The notes beneath the pieces were generated by a model. It was not told the DNA's origin. It saw only the letters and a program-made list of their open reading frames with translations, and ran no database searches. Below are positions 1 through 13,000 of a stretch of 64,000 nucleotides of DNA, in pieces (the first letter of the stretch is position 1; each line of letters begins with the position of its first letter). A program made the translations under genes and the position numbers. This DNA is from Manis javanica (Eukaryota; Chordata; Mammalia; Pholidota; Manidae): assembly GCF_040802235.1 (NCBI RefSeq), contig NC_133167.1, forward strand, positions 100,674,001 to 100,738,000, in the 5' to 3' direction.

Positions 1-486
1 ATCTGATGCTTATCTATGTCTACATTCAAAAGCTAAAAAAAAAAACCTAAAACTAAACCATCTCTCAATTGTGCTGTATGGAAAAATGCTCGTAAGGACA
101 GATCTTAGAACCTCTAGTCAGAACTTTCCTAAGTTAGAGAGAGAGATAAAATTTTAATATAAATTTAAAATACCCTTTCTTAAACAAGTATTCCTACTAC
201 ACTGATTAGATATTCCTAAAGTGTAGTTTTCCTATATAACTAATGAAAAATGAACTGAAAACAGATTTGTAATTTACACTTCAGCAGGTTGCCCTTACAG
301 AATCATCAACTCCTGATTTTGTCCTTTAAATTTTCCAGTTGTCTCCATAAACCTGATTTTCTTGTTGGTAAAATATGTGTACATATATCTCCTAGGACTT
401 CTTACAGATTTAAATAAAAGAACATAGAAAAGAAGTTGGCTCATAGAGACATCCAATTAAACGGGACCTCTTGTATTATTAGTGGG

Positions 487-516
487 TGCCCCCGCCGGCC
501 CCCGCCCCCGCCCCCA
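487..516 (-). repeat. C-rich tract, G-quadruplex-capable on the minus strand
   Basis: Four runs of five C separated by one to four bases lie in otherwise AT-rich intron. The minus strand meets the usual G-quadruplex pattern of four G-runs with short loops. No gene start is visible beside it. Confidence 0.7.
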
Positions 517-3500
517 CCAAGCTGTGATCAGAAGGCCCCCTGGCCTTTCTTGACAGTGAGATCATAAGCTGCCTATGTGACAGGGCTTCTTATAGTCTGG
601 GAATGCCTTCCTCATTACAAGTTACTTTGGATTAACTCTACTTTCCTTTAAAATACAGTTCCCCAGGAGAAGCAACATCCTGAGTAGTTTAACATTTAGA
701 GGGAATGAGTTTATTAGATCCTTGTCCTAGACTTTTGACTGGAGGGAAGGAAGAGCATGAGCCCCAAAATCACTAAGCGCAAAGGAGGAGAAAACAGGCC
801 CTAAAGAGAGCGGGCAGGATATGGAATATTCGTGAAGGCGGAACTGGTGTGTTCCCTTTACTCTGAACCTCCCAGGCACAGCCCCCAGCAGGCACTCAAT
901 AAATAATCAACAAATGGAGAAAAGAGCAGGAGGTCCTAAAAATAAACTGCCTTTTCTACCATTGACCAGGACCAATCCTGGGAACCAGTTCTCAGGACTG
1001 CATTCTACCACCATCCCCACAGCTACATGGTGAAAGTGGGTGAGAAAGTTGAGTGGGATGTAGGTCAGGTAAGAATTCTGCTCTCCAGAGTAAGTGAACA
1101 AAAGATGAAATGGATGAGATGCGGCGAAAGGGGTCTCACTGCTGATGGTGGCTACCCCTGGCATTTGGTGTGGGTTGGTGAATAATAAAGCTTCTAGTTA
1201 ATGTTACCTTTGATAAAAGAAAAGACTGCAAAAAGAAGTAACAAAGTTCTCGAGGCAGAGCTGTCACTTGTAGATCCAGCCCTTCGCAGTAATGCCGAAG
1301 CCCACCGACTTTCTCCCACCCTCATCAATATGCCACCTAGAGGCGAGGCAGGAGAAAAAGAGAGGATGTGGTGCTTGACCAAACAAAAATGGAAACTTAA
1401 AGCTCACGTGCATGCATTCATTGATCACCCAATCGCTTACATTTCCAGGACACACGGGCTAAAATTCTGAATTTCCTTTTCCATGTATAATACACTTTCA
1501 AAATTGTACTGCATCCTATTGCAAATTATTTTTCCATTCAAAATTCCTCCTCATGTTTTCAACCTGATTTCATCAACATGAGATGCTAAGACATGAGGCC
1601 ATTTAAACAGATGTGCCAGCTCCCCAGTGCTCATGTTGCCGTGGCCCCTCTGGCACGGGGGTGACTCAGCAAGTATTTATTAAGCACAGGGTGAGCTTAG
1701 ACCAAGATGGGAGACTGTGTTTCGCCAACATCTTTCCACAATTGGAGTTTAAGGGCAATTGTGTGAGTTTTAGCTCTAGAAAAGGCCCTCTCTGTAAATC
1801 TGTAAGTATCAATTTATGACTCTGTTTACAGTATCCAAGAATCGGATTTTAAAAGCTAATCCTAATTTTAAGCACTCTGGCTTCCTATCAATCACAGATT
1901 GACCCAGGTGTCCTCCCCTTTGGGGTGAGATGATACGGATATTTATGATATTACAAATGGGGGAAAGATAGAGGATGAGACAGGTAAGAAGAACAACAAA
2001 AAAAGGTGAAGGTCAGTTAAGAACTGCAGAAGTCAGTCAGATGAAGCTTTGAGAATTCCTTTAGTTTGAGTCATGACTAATTCTTACTGGCACCCTCTCC
2101 AAGAAGCCAGTGTTTGAAGTGCCTGGAGATAAGATCATTTCAATTCTTTCTCTAATGGACGAAAGGATTCTGACTCCAGATTTCTGCATGGTCAGTCACA
2201 TAACTTGGCACTTCAGGACAGACATTCCCTACGTAATATGGCTAAATTTCAGTACCATCTCTGCTATCTGAAAATCATATAGCATAAAGTAAAATAAAGT
2301 GCAGTGATAAAAAAACAAGCATTAGATTTCACTCACAGGAAGAGACTGGAGAAAAGCTAAAATGTAGTTATGCTTGCATTCTTCTATTTTTTTAATCAAT
2401 ACAAAGCTATGAGAAGAGAAATCTTGCAGAGAGATATCTTTTTCCCCCCAGAATAGACAACAAAGGTGTTTCAGTGTGAGAAACAAATGCCATTAACATA
2501 TCAGGCTTTAAGATGCCATTGCAGATGAACAGTAAAATGTCACTGAGCAGTAGAGTACTTGAGTTCCTGTTTCTCAACTCAGGTCAAACGTGAGCTCTGT
2601 GGCCTGTGCAATGGAAATAAAATATTCTTTTACATTTTATAAGTAATATATATTTTTCAGAATAAACCCCCACTATATCCTATTATCCAAGCCCAACTAC
2701 GAATAACAAAATGCTAGTGTATTTATATCCAGTCTTTACCTTATGCAGAAGCTTAGGTTTGGGGGTCTTTTTTTCCACAGTTATAATAATTAATATAAAA
2801 TTTTAATATTGTATTAGGTTTTATTTTTCCATGCTGTTATTAAATAGTTAAATTTTGCTTTTATGAATGTAGACATGAATTTGAGGCTTAAAAGGACCCT
2901 TAGAGGTTGTTTATGTCAACCCCCAGCCTTTGAATAAATGCCTTCCCTACAATCCTAAACAGAGCCTCTGAGCAGATAGACATTTTTCTATACAAAGCAT
3001 TGTTCTAGAGTATGTTTTGAGCGTTCTTTGTTCTCCTTCAAAGCTTACACTCTCAAATAAAACATTTCCCTCATCTTTGTTTAATGTTAGTTGAACAACT
3101 CAAAGGTATAACATAGCTATCACAATACAGCAAAAATAGTTTTTAGAAAAAAATGGCTATTTCCTAAGTGAGAAGAAAGTTGTTCCTATTTTCATATAAA
3201 GGGCTGCATCCTTGCCATACATTTGATAATAAAGAGGGACTACATGCACAGTCAAGTGGGGTATGAGTTGAAAGTTGTTTATATTTTCATAAAATAACTT
3301 TATCCTACAATGTTCTGATAACTGGAAGGCGGCTTGCACAAAAGGAGCTTTCTTCATCTCCATTTCCCCAAAGTAGTCTTCCCCAATGAGATAAGGGAAA
3401 TACTTGAAACAGATCACCGAAAAAAATCGTAAGGGTGACTTTTTCATTTGAGGGGTGAGCATGCGGAGGGGGTGGTGATTGTTGATAAATTCCAAACATA

Positions 3501-3595
3501 ATAAAATACAATCATTTACTCAGTGTGGTTTGATCAAAATATATAATCACTTGATACAGTTTTTGCCCTTATTTCCGCACCATTTTTTCTAATAC

Positions 3596-3596
<1 letters not shown>

Positions 3597-3639
<43 letters not shown>
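3597..3639. repeat. (TA)n microsatellite
   Basis: About 20 uninterrupted TA units lie within the PDLIM3 intron. A run of this kind is likely length-polymorphic. Confidence 0.97.
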
Positions 3640-3642
<3 letters not shown>

Positions 3643-6600
3643 TCTTATCAAACACGTTGGTTCTGCTGGAGCTGGTAATCACCTCAGTTCCTTGACTGAA
3701 CCTTCACCTATGAACTTCTCTAAACTAGAAGTTGAAAGGTGACCCGTCTTTGAACGCTCTCATTGCTGAGCTCACACCAAGGACTGGGGAGATTGTGGTC
3801 CAGAGCTGAGCTCTCCCAGGCGGCAGCAGATCTCTGTCAAGTTACTTAGCTATTCCTCTGGCAGCACTAGCATTTCATTAATTCAAAATACTATTCCTTA
3901 ATATAAAGCTCCTAACATTTAAAAATAATATGTAAAAATGCATTCATTAACTGCAATGATTATGTACTGAATTCCTACGAGATAAGAGCCCTTTGGATGC
4001 TTTTGTCTGGGTAAAATAAACACAAGAGCTGGACTATATTGGCTGTCATGTAAAATTTTTACTGGTATTTTCCAGGAAATGTAAGAAGGAACTAAAGTGG
4101 AATAAAAACTTATAATTGGCTTTGTTTTTTTTATTCTGTTTGACCATCAACAATGATGTAAGACTTGGATAGAATGTTGCCTCTCAATGCCATACTTAAA
4201 TTTTTTGTTTACCTTTGGTGTATACACTTCACTGTGATTTTCTGGAATGACTCTAGCAGCCCATAAACTAATGCTTTGCAAAGCCTAAACACAAATGTTG
4301 GAAGCCTATGTTAGAAACACTTCCTTTTATGATCTGAGAAGAACATAGAGGGTTATGTTTTAACAAATTATACATTTGTGACCTTTGCTACATTAGCAAA
4401 GACTGGAAATGGCAAAGAAAAAGCTTGGTGCTGATTAACTTATGTGCTGCTTTTTTTTTTTTTTGGAAGTGCTACTGGAGATTACTTGTGCACAAATACT
4501 TCCAGAGAGGTTGCTTCATTTACAGGACAATCACCATCCATGTTCATTTATTATTTGAAGACTAAGAAGAAAACAAGGCAGAGATTTTTCTTCCCCCTAA
4601 AGCCATCATTTTATGTTAACTAATTTTTGCAAATTCAGTTTTATTTACCAAGATCTTTAAGGCATAGCATGCTTATTTAAAAAAAAAAAAGCTTGAGTCA
4701 TTTTGTCCTGCCTGTTCACTCTTTTAATTAGCCTGAGAAATTGATAATCTACCAAAACGAAATTAGGCAATGGGCTTTCTGTCTTCTATCATATCAAAAA
4801 CCACACATTTGAATCATGGTAATTGTCATTACTTACAATTATTTCTACTTCACTTTTTCATGCCACAATAATGGCTAACCATTATGGTTAATCATGACAC
4901 ACGGCCCATCTAAATTCATTATTAAATCATCCCAACAATCAGATTGTACCACTAAATAAATGTTTGACTACACAGATGTTCCAATGCTCTGGGATTCAAC
5001 ATTTTTCTAAAGCCGTATTTGGTTGTTCTGGTCATTCTGTGATCCAATACCAGCAACTATATTGTCACCCAACCCAGGGGTCTCAACTCCTAGGCAGTGA
5101 GCCATTTTCTGGAGGGAAGAAAATCAAATCAATAAAATAACAGTCCATTCACTCACACTATGGGATCATAGGCTTCTGTATTCAACTCAGACCTTCTTTT
5201 CAAGGTCAGGAGGCTGTTAAAATATGTCCAAGGTTAATGAGAGAAAAATTGCTCATTACCACATCACAGATTATCAGGTACCATAAGATTAGAGACAGCT
5301 GGAGTCGGATGCAGTAGGGCTAGTATTTGAAGCTGCATCCCATATGCCTCGTGGGCTTTTTTGATAGGCTTAGGTGAGGGTAGGGGGGATTTATGATGAC
5401 TGCCTGCTCAAGAGAACCAAAAAAGGGCATTTTGCTGCTTGGTTCTCAGAAGGAAGTTGTTGATGTTCTCAGGTGCAAGAATCTCTGTGCAAACTCCGGT
5501 TCCACCCCTAAGAAAGGAAGACAGTCTCTTTGCAAAAAAAAGAGTGCCAGCCCACAACTTACTCATCTACAATGACGAGAAAAAAAAATGACATGAAGAA
5601 TATTACAAGGTCTTTTTATTTTTTAATCAAAGCAGCGTCTTTCTAGTAACATTTCAAATAATCATAAATGTTTGTCCTAATTGAAATCTGTGTGAAACAT
5701 TGGTGGCACATTGACAAAAGTAAATGAAGTTGATGTGAATGTGTGAGTAAAAATATTGTTAAGATTTATCTTACTAATTCTGCCAAATGAAAAGATTTGG
5801 AAAGAAAATTAGCTCAGGTTTATTTTAGCATTCCCTTTTGGTTTTCTTCTGCTGCTTAAAAAAAGAAAAAATTGAATAACTTTACAAAATTATACATCTG
5901 CATAAAAATGGGAAAACCTGATTCCTGACCTCAAAAACTAATAATACAGAGTTGCAGATCATTCAGGCATGTTTCGAATACAGACTTTAGGAATCTGATG
6001 TCTGGTCCTTTTCCCTGAGCAATAAAGTATAAATCCTTTTGTGAATCATATGCATTAGCTGTCTCTCAATCACTGACTTTAGTCTTTCTGGGACTAGAGT
6101 AAACACGAAGAATTCTTTAAACACACAACAGGAAATTACCAAACAACATAAAGGGGGGAGATCCTGTAAATGTTATTTCTGCTTTCATAAGGAAAAAGAG
6201 TTTTAATTTCTTTTTCCGAATTTAAAATTAGGACTTAAAGAAAATTAAGAATTTTGGTTTTTGTGGTAGACAGAGAGAAAAAACAACTTTCAGTTAGATT
6301 AGTTCAAATGATTCCGTATAGTTATTCATTAATGCTCACTCTCTTTCTGATTGTTTTATTTCTCCATTTCATAAAAGGGGGAGACTTTATTAAATTAGTA
6401 ACAGAAGAGAAAAACATATGTAAGTTCTACTTGAGAAAATGTTGTGTAATACTTTTTCCCAGCCAAAAATCTCATTTCTGACACAGAATTTCTGTATTCA
6501 AATGAGTCATCTCAGATTTTCTTAAAACCTGTAAATGTGTAAGTCAGTAAAGGGCAGACAAAAGACACAATGTTCAAATTATTTTATAATTTTTAAAATA

Positions 6601-6820
6601 AAGTGAATTCCCTTGCACCTGAACATCCGGTGAATGAATATAGCACATGTAGAAAATTTGGTACTGGCAAAAGTTTATCCCTAACCCCTCCTTTAACCTT
6701 GCCTTTAATCTTGTAGTGGGGAAAGAAGCCTGGGTTAACAATAGCGATGCTGTGGGTTTGCTCATTAACGGCTTCATTGTGCATTCTGTGGCTCTGTGTA
6801 TTTTGTCTGCCATTGTACAG

Positions 6821-7008
6821 GAGTTCAAACCCATTGGTACCGCGCACAACAGAAGGGCCCAGCCTTTTGTTGCAGCAGCAAACATTGACGACAAAAGGCA
6901 GGTAGTGAGCGCTTCCTATAACTCACCCATTGGGCTCTATTCAACTAGCAATATACAAGACGCGCTTCACGGACAGCTGCGGGGTCTCATTCCTAGTTCA
7001 CCTCAAAA
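6821..7008 (+). CDS. PDLIM3: PDLIM3 alternative exon 4 (smooth-muscle-type, ZM motif)
   Basis: This 188-bp exon starts in phase 0 after CATTGTACAG and ends CAAAA before GTAAGT. It encodes the segment from [15 protein letters not shown] to [10 protein letters not shown] and then joins exon 7 to give SSPQNEPTAS, as in the human short isoform. It carries a ZM (Zasp-like) motif, [20 protein letters not shown], which in the ALP/ZASP family contributes to alpha-actinin rod binding. The frame stays open upstream to 6716, but the acceptor and homology place the exon start at 6821. It is an alternative to exons 5 and 6. Confidence 0.93.
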
Positions 7009-10000
7009 GTAAGTATCGGAGTCGGTTTCTGGCCGCCATGTTTTTAACAGTGATAGATAGTATGCTTTCTTTTCCTTTCAAAAGTCCAGCTCTTGCTGTT
7101 TTATTTCTACTTTCCTGAAGCAGCGATCAGATTTTTACTGTAAAGGCAAGCATCTAGAACATGGTTCTACTGTTCTGGAGTGCAGTCTGCCAGTTCCTGT
7201 GGATAGATGGCTAAAACAGAGACATCGCCCTGGTTCCGTCATCACCTTTCTTAGTCGTATCAATAACTGGTGGTAAATAGCCTCTCTGTACAATTATCAC
7301 TCGTTAATTTTATCTAAAAATAATATCCTACTGAGGGGCTTTTTAACCTCAGGATGTGAACTTTGTTTTTACAGGATGTGAACTACTTTGAACACAAGCA
7401 CAATATTCGGCCCAAACCTTTCATAATCCCAGGCCGAAGCAGGTCATAAGCTCTGAGAGTGTGACGTTTGGAATGCATGCTTCTTTAATAAATCCTTACT
7501 ACTCACCCAAAAGAGTTAACTTTTTAGTTGTTTGGTGTGACTGCTCTCATTTTGAAGCTTATTTCAAAAGCAGAAGAAACGAACTCACTTAGCAGAGACG
7601 AGTAGCCAGCTACCCTCCACTTCCAAGAGCAGATAGTGGCAAGATAGAGCTGTGCGGTGTCACCCAATCATCACGTATATTTATAACTAATACCCCTGCT
7701 GCACCAAGTATCCAGAGCGCAGTGACTTTTGTAAGGCAGGTCAGGAAGGCCCAGCCAGCGCAAGCAGACCCGGAACCCAGCCCCAGGTCAGGAGTCAGGA
7801 AACGGGCAGTGCACCTTTGGGAACATTTATCTGCTTACCCCACCTCAGCACCTGCTTTTCATCCCACCGTTAGAACCCACTGGGTCATCCCAATTCATCC
7901 TCACCCTTATGTAAAAATGTGCATTCTTAGGGCAACTTGCAAAAGAAGAGAGTCCACTGGAAAAGGAACTTTTCTACCTAAGGGAAAATAAGTATAAAGA
8001 AAGGGAAGGAAGGTGTACTGGTTGCTCTCCTGGATAACTGTGCACACACAGCGCCTCAACATATGCCAGACAGTTTGGTGATCTCAGACTCCAAACCCAG
8101 CAATTGAGAAGAAGAGCAGGAGAAAGATGCCTAGCAAATACACCTTCCCCCACTAGCATGTAAGCACCTACATCCCCAGCACCTAGAAATGAGTAATGCT
8201 GCAGTAAATGCTCAATAAATATTAGATACATTTAAAAAAAATTAGATAAAGGAACAAAATCCTAAGCATACCCAATAATATTTCCTGAGAGGCGAGAAGA
8301 ACCAGGCACTATCAGCCCTCTCCCATGCTAGCAACGCTGCACAATCCTTTCTTACTTCTCTGTTTTTTGTTCCCGCGTTCTCATTCCATTTTCCTCTGCA
8401 TCTCTGCCTCAGTTCTCCACATTCAGCCTCCCACCTGCACCCCCAGTAACAGAACAACATGGTATTCAAAGTAAAAATGCGATTTTACTATTGACTAAAT
8501 ATATACACAGCTTCCTGAAGAAGCTGATTAAAATGAATATGCTCATGTTCCTTTGAGGTCAGCTGAACTGTTAGGTTCACTGACTTGAGCCATAGCACTT
8601 CAGGAAGCTTGAATGAGATGATTCCTTAGAGTAACATATCTTGCCTGTACTAAAGCCCTGTAACATTTAATTTTATAAATATTGAAGGGAAGTCAGAGAG
8701 ATTGAGGTATGTAGTGCCCTTCTATTATATTTCCACTTTAATTCAAAGACAGTGATAATGACAAGCCACTCATAATTTTGTCATTGTAAGGTGCCTTTCA
8801 GAATAGTTCATTCTGGAAGAGAGGAGAGGAGAAACAGGGATGAGGGGATCCACTTAAAAAACACGAACTACACAAATCTTAAGGAATCATAAAAACACCT
8901 CTACTATCCTTTCTTCCTATGCCCCTCACTATTTGCTGTAGCTTCTGAATTTCTCATTCTCACCAAACGATTCTTCATCAAAGTGGAATTTTGAGTGGTA
9001 ACATGGCAATCTGTAACTACACCATTAATGAACAACTTTGTAATCAGAAGTTGGAGATGCTAAATTGTTGATACATTAATCTCCCTGGGGCCATACTACT
9101 AGTTATGGTTCTTTTCATCATTTCATAATTAACACACCAGCATTTTCATGTCAGTATTTAAAGCCAAAGCTATAATTAAAATACATACAAGATCCAAATG
9201 ATAAAATACAATGCTTTGAGTGGTTATTGGACAACTCACTTTCAGAAGCACATCCCAAGCAGTTTATACACACATCCGGGAGAAATTCACTCTCTAATGA
9301 TCTATCTAGGTGTGAAGCAGCCGGGTGTATCACCAAGCTTACAGGTGGTCTGGTCAAGTCACTAAGTCAACGTCAAGAAATCTCATTAATATCTACCTTC
9401 CCAGGTCACAGGAATAGGTCATGGTGACCCATGATGCTATCCGCAGTGACTGGAGTCCATAGAAACTCGTATTTAAAGCATCAGTTCAAGAGATCTTTTA
9501 AAATTGTACCAGAAATTATAAAAAGGTCATTCTTATTTGCTTAGGGTTTATTTTCTACCTATTCAATAGACATGGGAACGTAAATAGAATGGTAGACTAG
9601 GCAATACAAGACACAATCTTTTATATAAATTAAATTATCTACATAAAATCACATGTATACAGTAACCCTAATAATAGAAAAAAAATTACTAATTTCATTG
9701 ATAAAATAAAGTGTACCTATTAGTTCTGAATTGATCCTACTTTATCTATCTACTTTCTAGCACTATGCCTGACACTCTGTCAGGACATGCTTGTTGAAAA
9801 AGATTCACTATTTTGAGCCCAAAGTCCCCCAAGGTTTAGCGCATTGTCCCAAATCCCTAAACTGCATTTTTAATAAGCTGCATTATACTTAGGTCAAATC
9901 AAACACTGTCGCTGAAATTTTATTTCTGTTCTTTTACCAACTGAAGTCAATTTCAGGAATCAGTGTAGGGCTGAGCCTATAAAAATGGTGAATAAACCAC

Positions 10001-13000
10001 TTGTCATTTTTGTATGTCATCAATCAACTTACAGATTGAGTTTTAAACAGGTCCTCAACAGCCAGGAAGAGAAGGAGCATGTCTATATCCACCTGCCTCT
10101 TTTAGGTTGTGGAGGAGGTTGAACTGGATCACATAAGACAAAATAAATTTTAAATCCACTTAATGACATGGACTGTCCAGACTAATCGGGCTGTAACACT
10201 GATAAAACCAACAAAATCAGTGCCCAATATCCTTTTGGGTTTTGCTCTCTTTATGGGGCTGACGTTAGCTCCGTAGCCAGAGTAGATAGATGCAGATATG
10301 GAGCCGTACTTGAGCCCTAAGAGGATACCAACTCTGAGATGAACACACCCCAGAAAGTGTTCTCGGTCTTGAGATTACAGCAACACTAACCTGCGGGCAT
10401 GAGAGAAGTTTACAAATACTAATATTTCTTTTGACTTAGTTTTAAATGTGCTTTTTAATAAATCTCAGTATATCCCATTTTCTGATAAAACGTGTTTCTC
10501 ATGCTGTGCTTAAAATGTATGAAGAAAACTGACTTTTTAGTCATTAGCATGTCAGTTGTGACTAGGTTCCTATTCACTTTCCTAAAAATATGAAATCTCT
10601 CTAGTTGGTCTTCAAATTGCATGGCTGGTCTTTCTGATGTTTTAATAATAAGTATGCTCAATTTTTCTTTTAAGTGAGATGAGAAATATGCATGAAATAT
10701 GTGTACTTCCAATATTTTACATGAAATAGCTATGTATAAAAGACATGTATCTTAGCCCTGGTAGCACGTGGAGAGCCCAAGATCCCTTTATCTGCCCTCT
10801 AATCATTAATTTCAAGGTGACAAGCATTTACTGGCTGTTTCTAGAGTAACCACTGAACCATTTTTTAAAGTGTATTCTTCACAAAATTAAAGAATGAAAA
10901 TGGAAAAAGTTAAAATAATAACAATAAAACATTTACAAAATAACCTTAAAGCATAAGCTTTAGCACATGGCCTTCAAGTTGGTGATTACTAATCAATTAA
11001 AGCTTAACTGTGTTTCTGAAACATATTTATCCTTTTGGTATGTTTAGCTTAAATATTCAATTGGATTTTTATGCTGCATATTCAGTTACTATTTGTGAAG
11101 GATCTTCATTAATATTTTAATTTTAAATATTGCAGTCAGACATGTAAAAGGATGTCTGGCTAATATAATTTCCCTGCATCATTTGTCTGTGATACTGTCA
11201 ATTTTTAAACCACTTGGCCTATTTTTTAAAAGTGAGGACAGTTCTACTTACTTTATACACAACTCTTTCTACGTGCAACCCTCCACTTACATATTACCTA
11301 GTAGAACACAGCCAAAAAATGCAATATCACCTGTATCTTTTAATTTTGCTAAACTTTTATCAATCATGAATGTTTAAATGTAAGCATTCCCTTTTTAGAA
11401 TAAATTCTAGCCAGAAGTAAACATTTCATTACAATTTGATTTAATTCACTTCTGACTTTCTGTCTTCAATTCCTTTTAACCTCTCTGTCCTTGTTCTATG
11501 TGTTCTCCTGTATGGATTTTCTGGTTCCTGTGTCACCTCTGTGTCACGTGGTCATTAACACAGTGGATGCAGTACTCCGTCCGGTGTTGACGGTGGCAGT
11601 GGACGTAGCACCCCTTCTTCTGTCAGTACTCTTAGTACTATTTGCCCAGGTGACTTGAAAGTGGCTGCTAAGATGGCCCCTAACATTCCTTTGGAAATGG
11701 AACTTCCCGGTGTGAAGATTGTACATGCTCAGTTTAATACACCTATGCAGTTGTACTCAGATGACAATATTATGGAAACACTTCAGGGTCAGGTTTCAAC
11801 AGCTCTAGGGGAAACACCCACAATGAGGTAATATGAGTCTTTCTGAACCATGGGCATATTAACTAAACACATGGGCAATGTCGACTTTACCAATGTCTTT
11901 TAACATTGTCTTAATTGAAAGAAAGCTATGTGAAAAGCTTTAAGGCCGAAATTCTAAGGATTTAATGCAAATAGCTACTAGGCCTAATGATAAAGGTGAT
12001 TTGAAGAATGTACTGAGTAAAGCTTTGTGACATAGTGCAGTAAAATGAAATCATGGAAGGGCCAAATGTACATGTATTTGAAAAGCTACAATGGACTTTA
12101 CAAAAAGCTCCAATACTTCTCAAAAGTGATTTATAATCTAGTATACTCTGTGTTTCTCCTTTGGAGATCAAAAATTGGGAAAGGTGGGGAGGTTCAGAGA
12201 AGTTTTCAGAGATGACACCTCTTGTCTCTTCTCATGGCATCTTGAGGACAGAGAATTATTTTTTCCATTTAAAATGTTTGCCATGAATAAGGGTTTATAA
12301 GTGAATATCTCAAGCTATTAATGTAGATATGTAATTTCATTGGTCTCTATTTTGACTAATTTCTTCTTTATTATGAATATTTGTTGAAGGCATTTTTTCC
12401 CTCATGTTTTTTCAATTAAAGAGATTTCTTGTAAGATAAAATCTTATTACTTCTTTCAATATTACAGAACCACTTTTTCTAAATTAAGGTACCATGACTC
12501 AGAGTTCTATGTAACAGTATCCCAAAGACATCTCTTGGGATGGATACAATGAGAAAAATAATAGCATAATGTATCTCAAAGCCTTTTTAAAAGGAATTTC
12601 AGATAGAGGATGATTATTTTCAAATATTACACAGGCAATAAAAATGTCAGCAGATAGGAACTATGTTCTCTAGATAATGCAATTAAGTAAAATAAAATAA
12701 TAAAGCATTTATTGCCAAACATGTGGTAATATTGTGGTATTTTTAAACTGCTCACATGAATATATTTGTAGAAATTATATTAAAATAAAGCTATCATTGT
12801 TGTAAATGAATTGTAATATAGATGTTAAAAAATATAATGTACTCAGCATAACCGACATGTATATGAAAGTTTCTATGTTAAGCATTTCAAGCAAGTTGAA
12901 TTTGTTCTATTTGCAAAGTTAAGCCTTTACTGGTTCCAGAGTGTTAGCAAAGCAAATTAACCTCAAAAACAAAATTAATAGTTTTAATTAATATTTAGTT

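Larger units (their letters stand above)
1..6820 (+). other. PDLIM3 intron upstream of exon 4
   Basis: There is no coding exon here; I looked for the exon ending KINLESEPQ and did not find it. The stretch holds a C-rich tract at 489-515, a perfect MEF2-type CTAAAAATAA at 936-945, a TA dinucleotide run at about 3597-3639, and small old repeat scraps (an L2-like tail near 850-905, an old repeat near 2875-2950). The rest is unremarkable AT-rich intron. Confidence 0.7.
7009..11563 (+). other. PDLIM3 introns around exon 5
   Basis: Exon 5 (7375-7442) is the only coding segment. A perfect MEF2-type CTAAAAATAA lies at 7314-7323 and a TATTTATAACTAAT stretch near 7679. An L2-type 3' tail, ending with the diagnostic GCTCAATAAATATT, lies at about 8160-8235. 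I see nothing else distinctive. Confidence 0.6.

Noticed and set aside
6716-6820. Upstream extension of the open frame of PDLIM3 exon 4
   Set aside because: A good acceptor at 6811-6820 and the human isoform sequence place the exon start at 6821. The extension has no matching protein.
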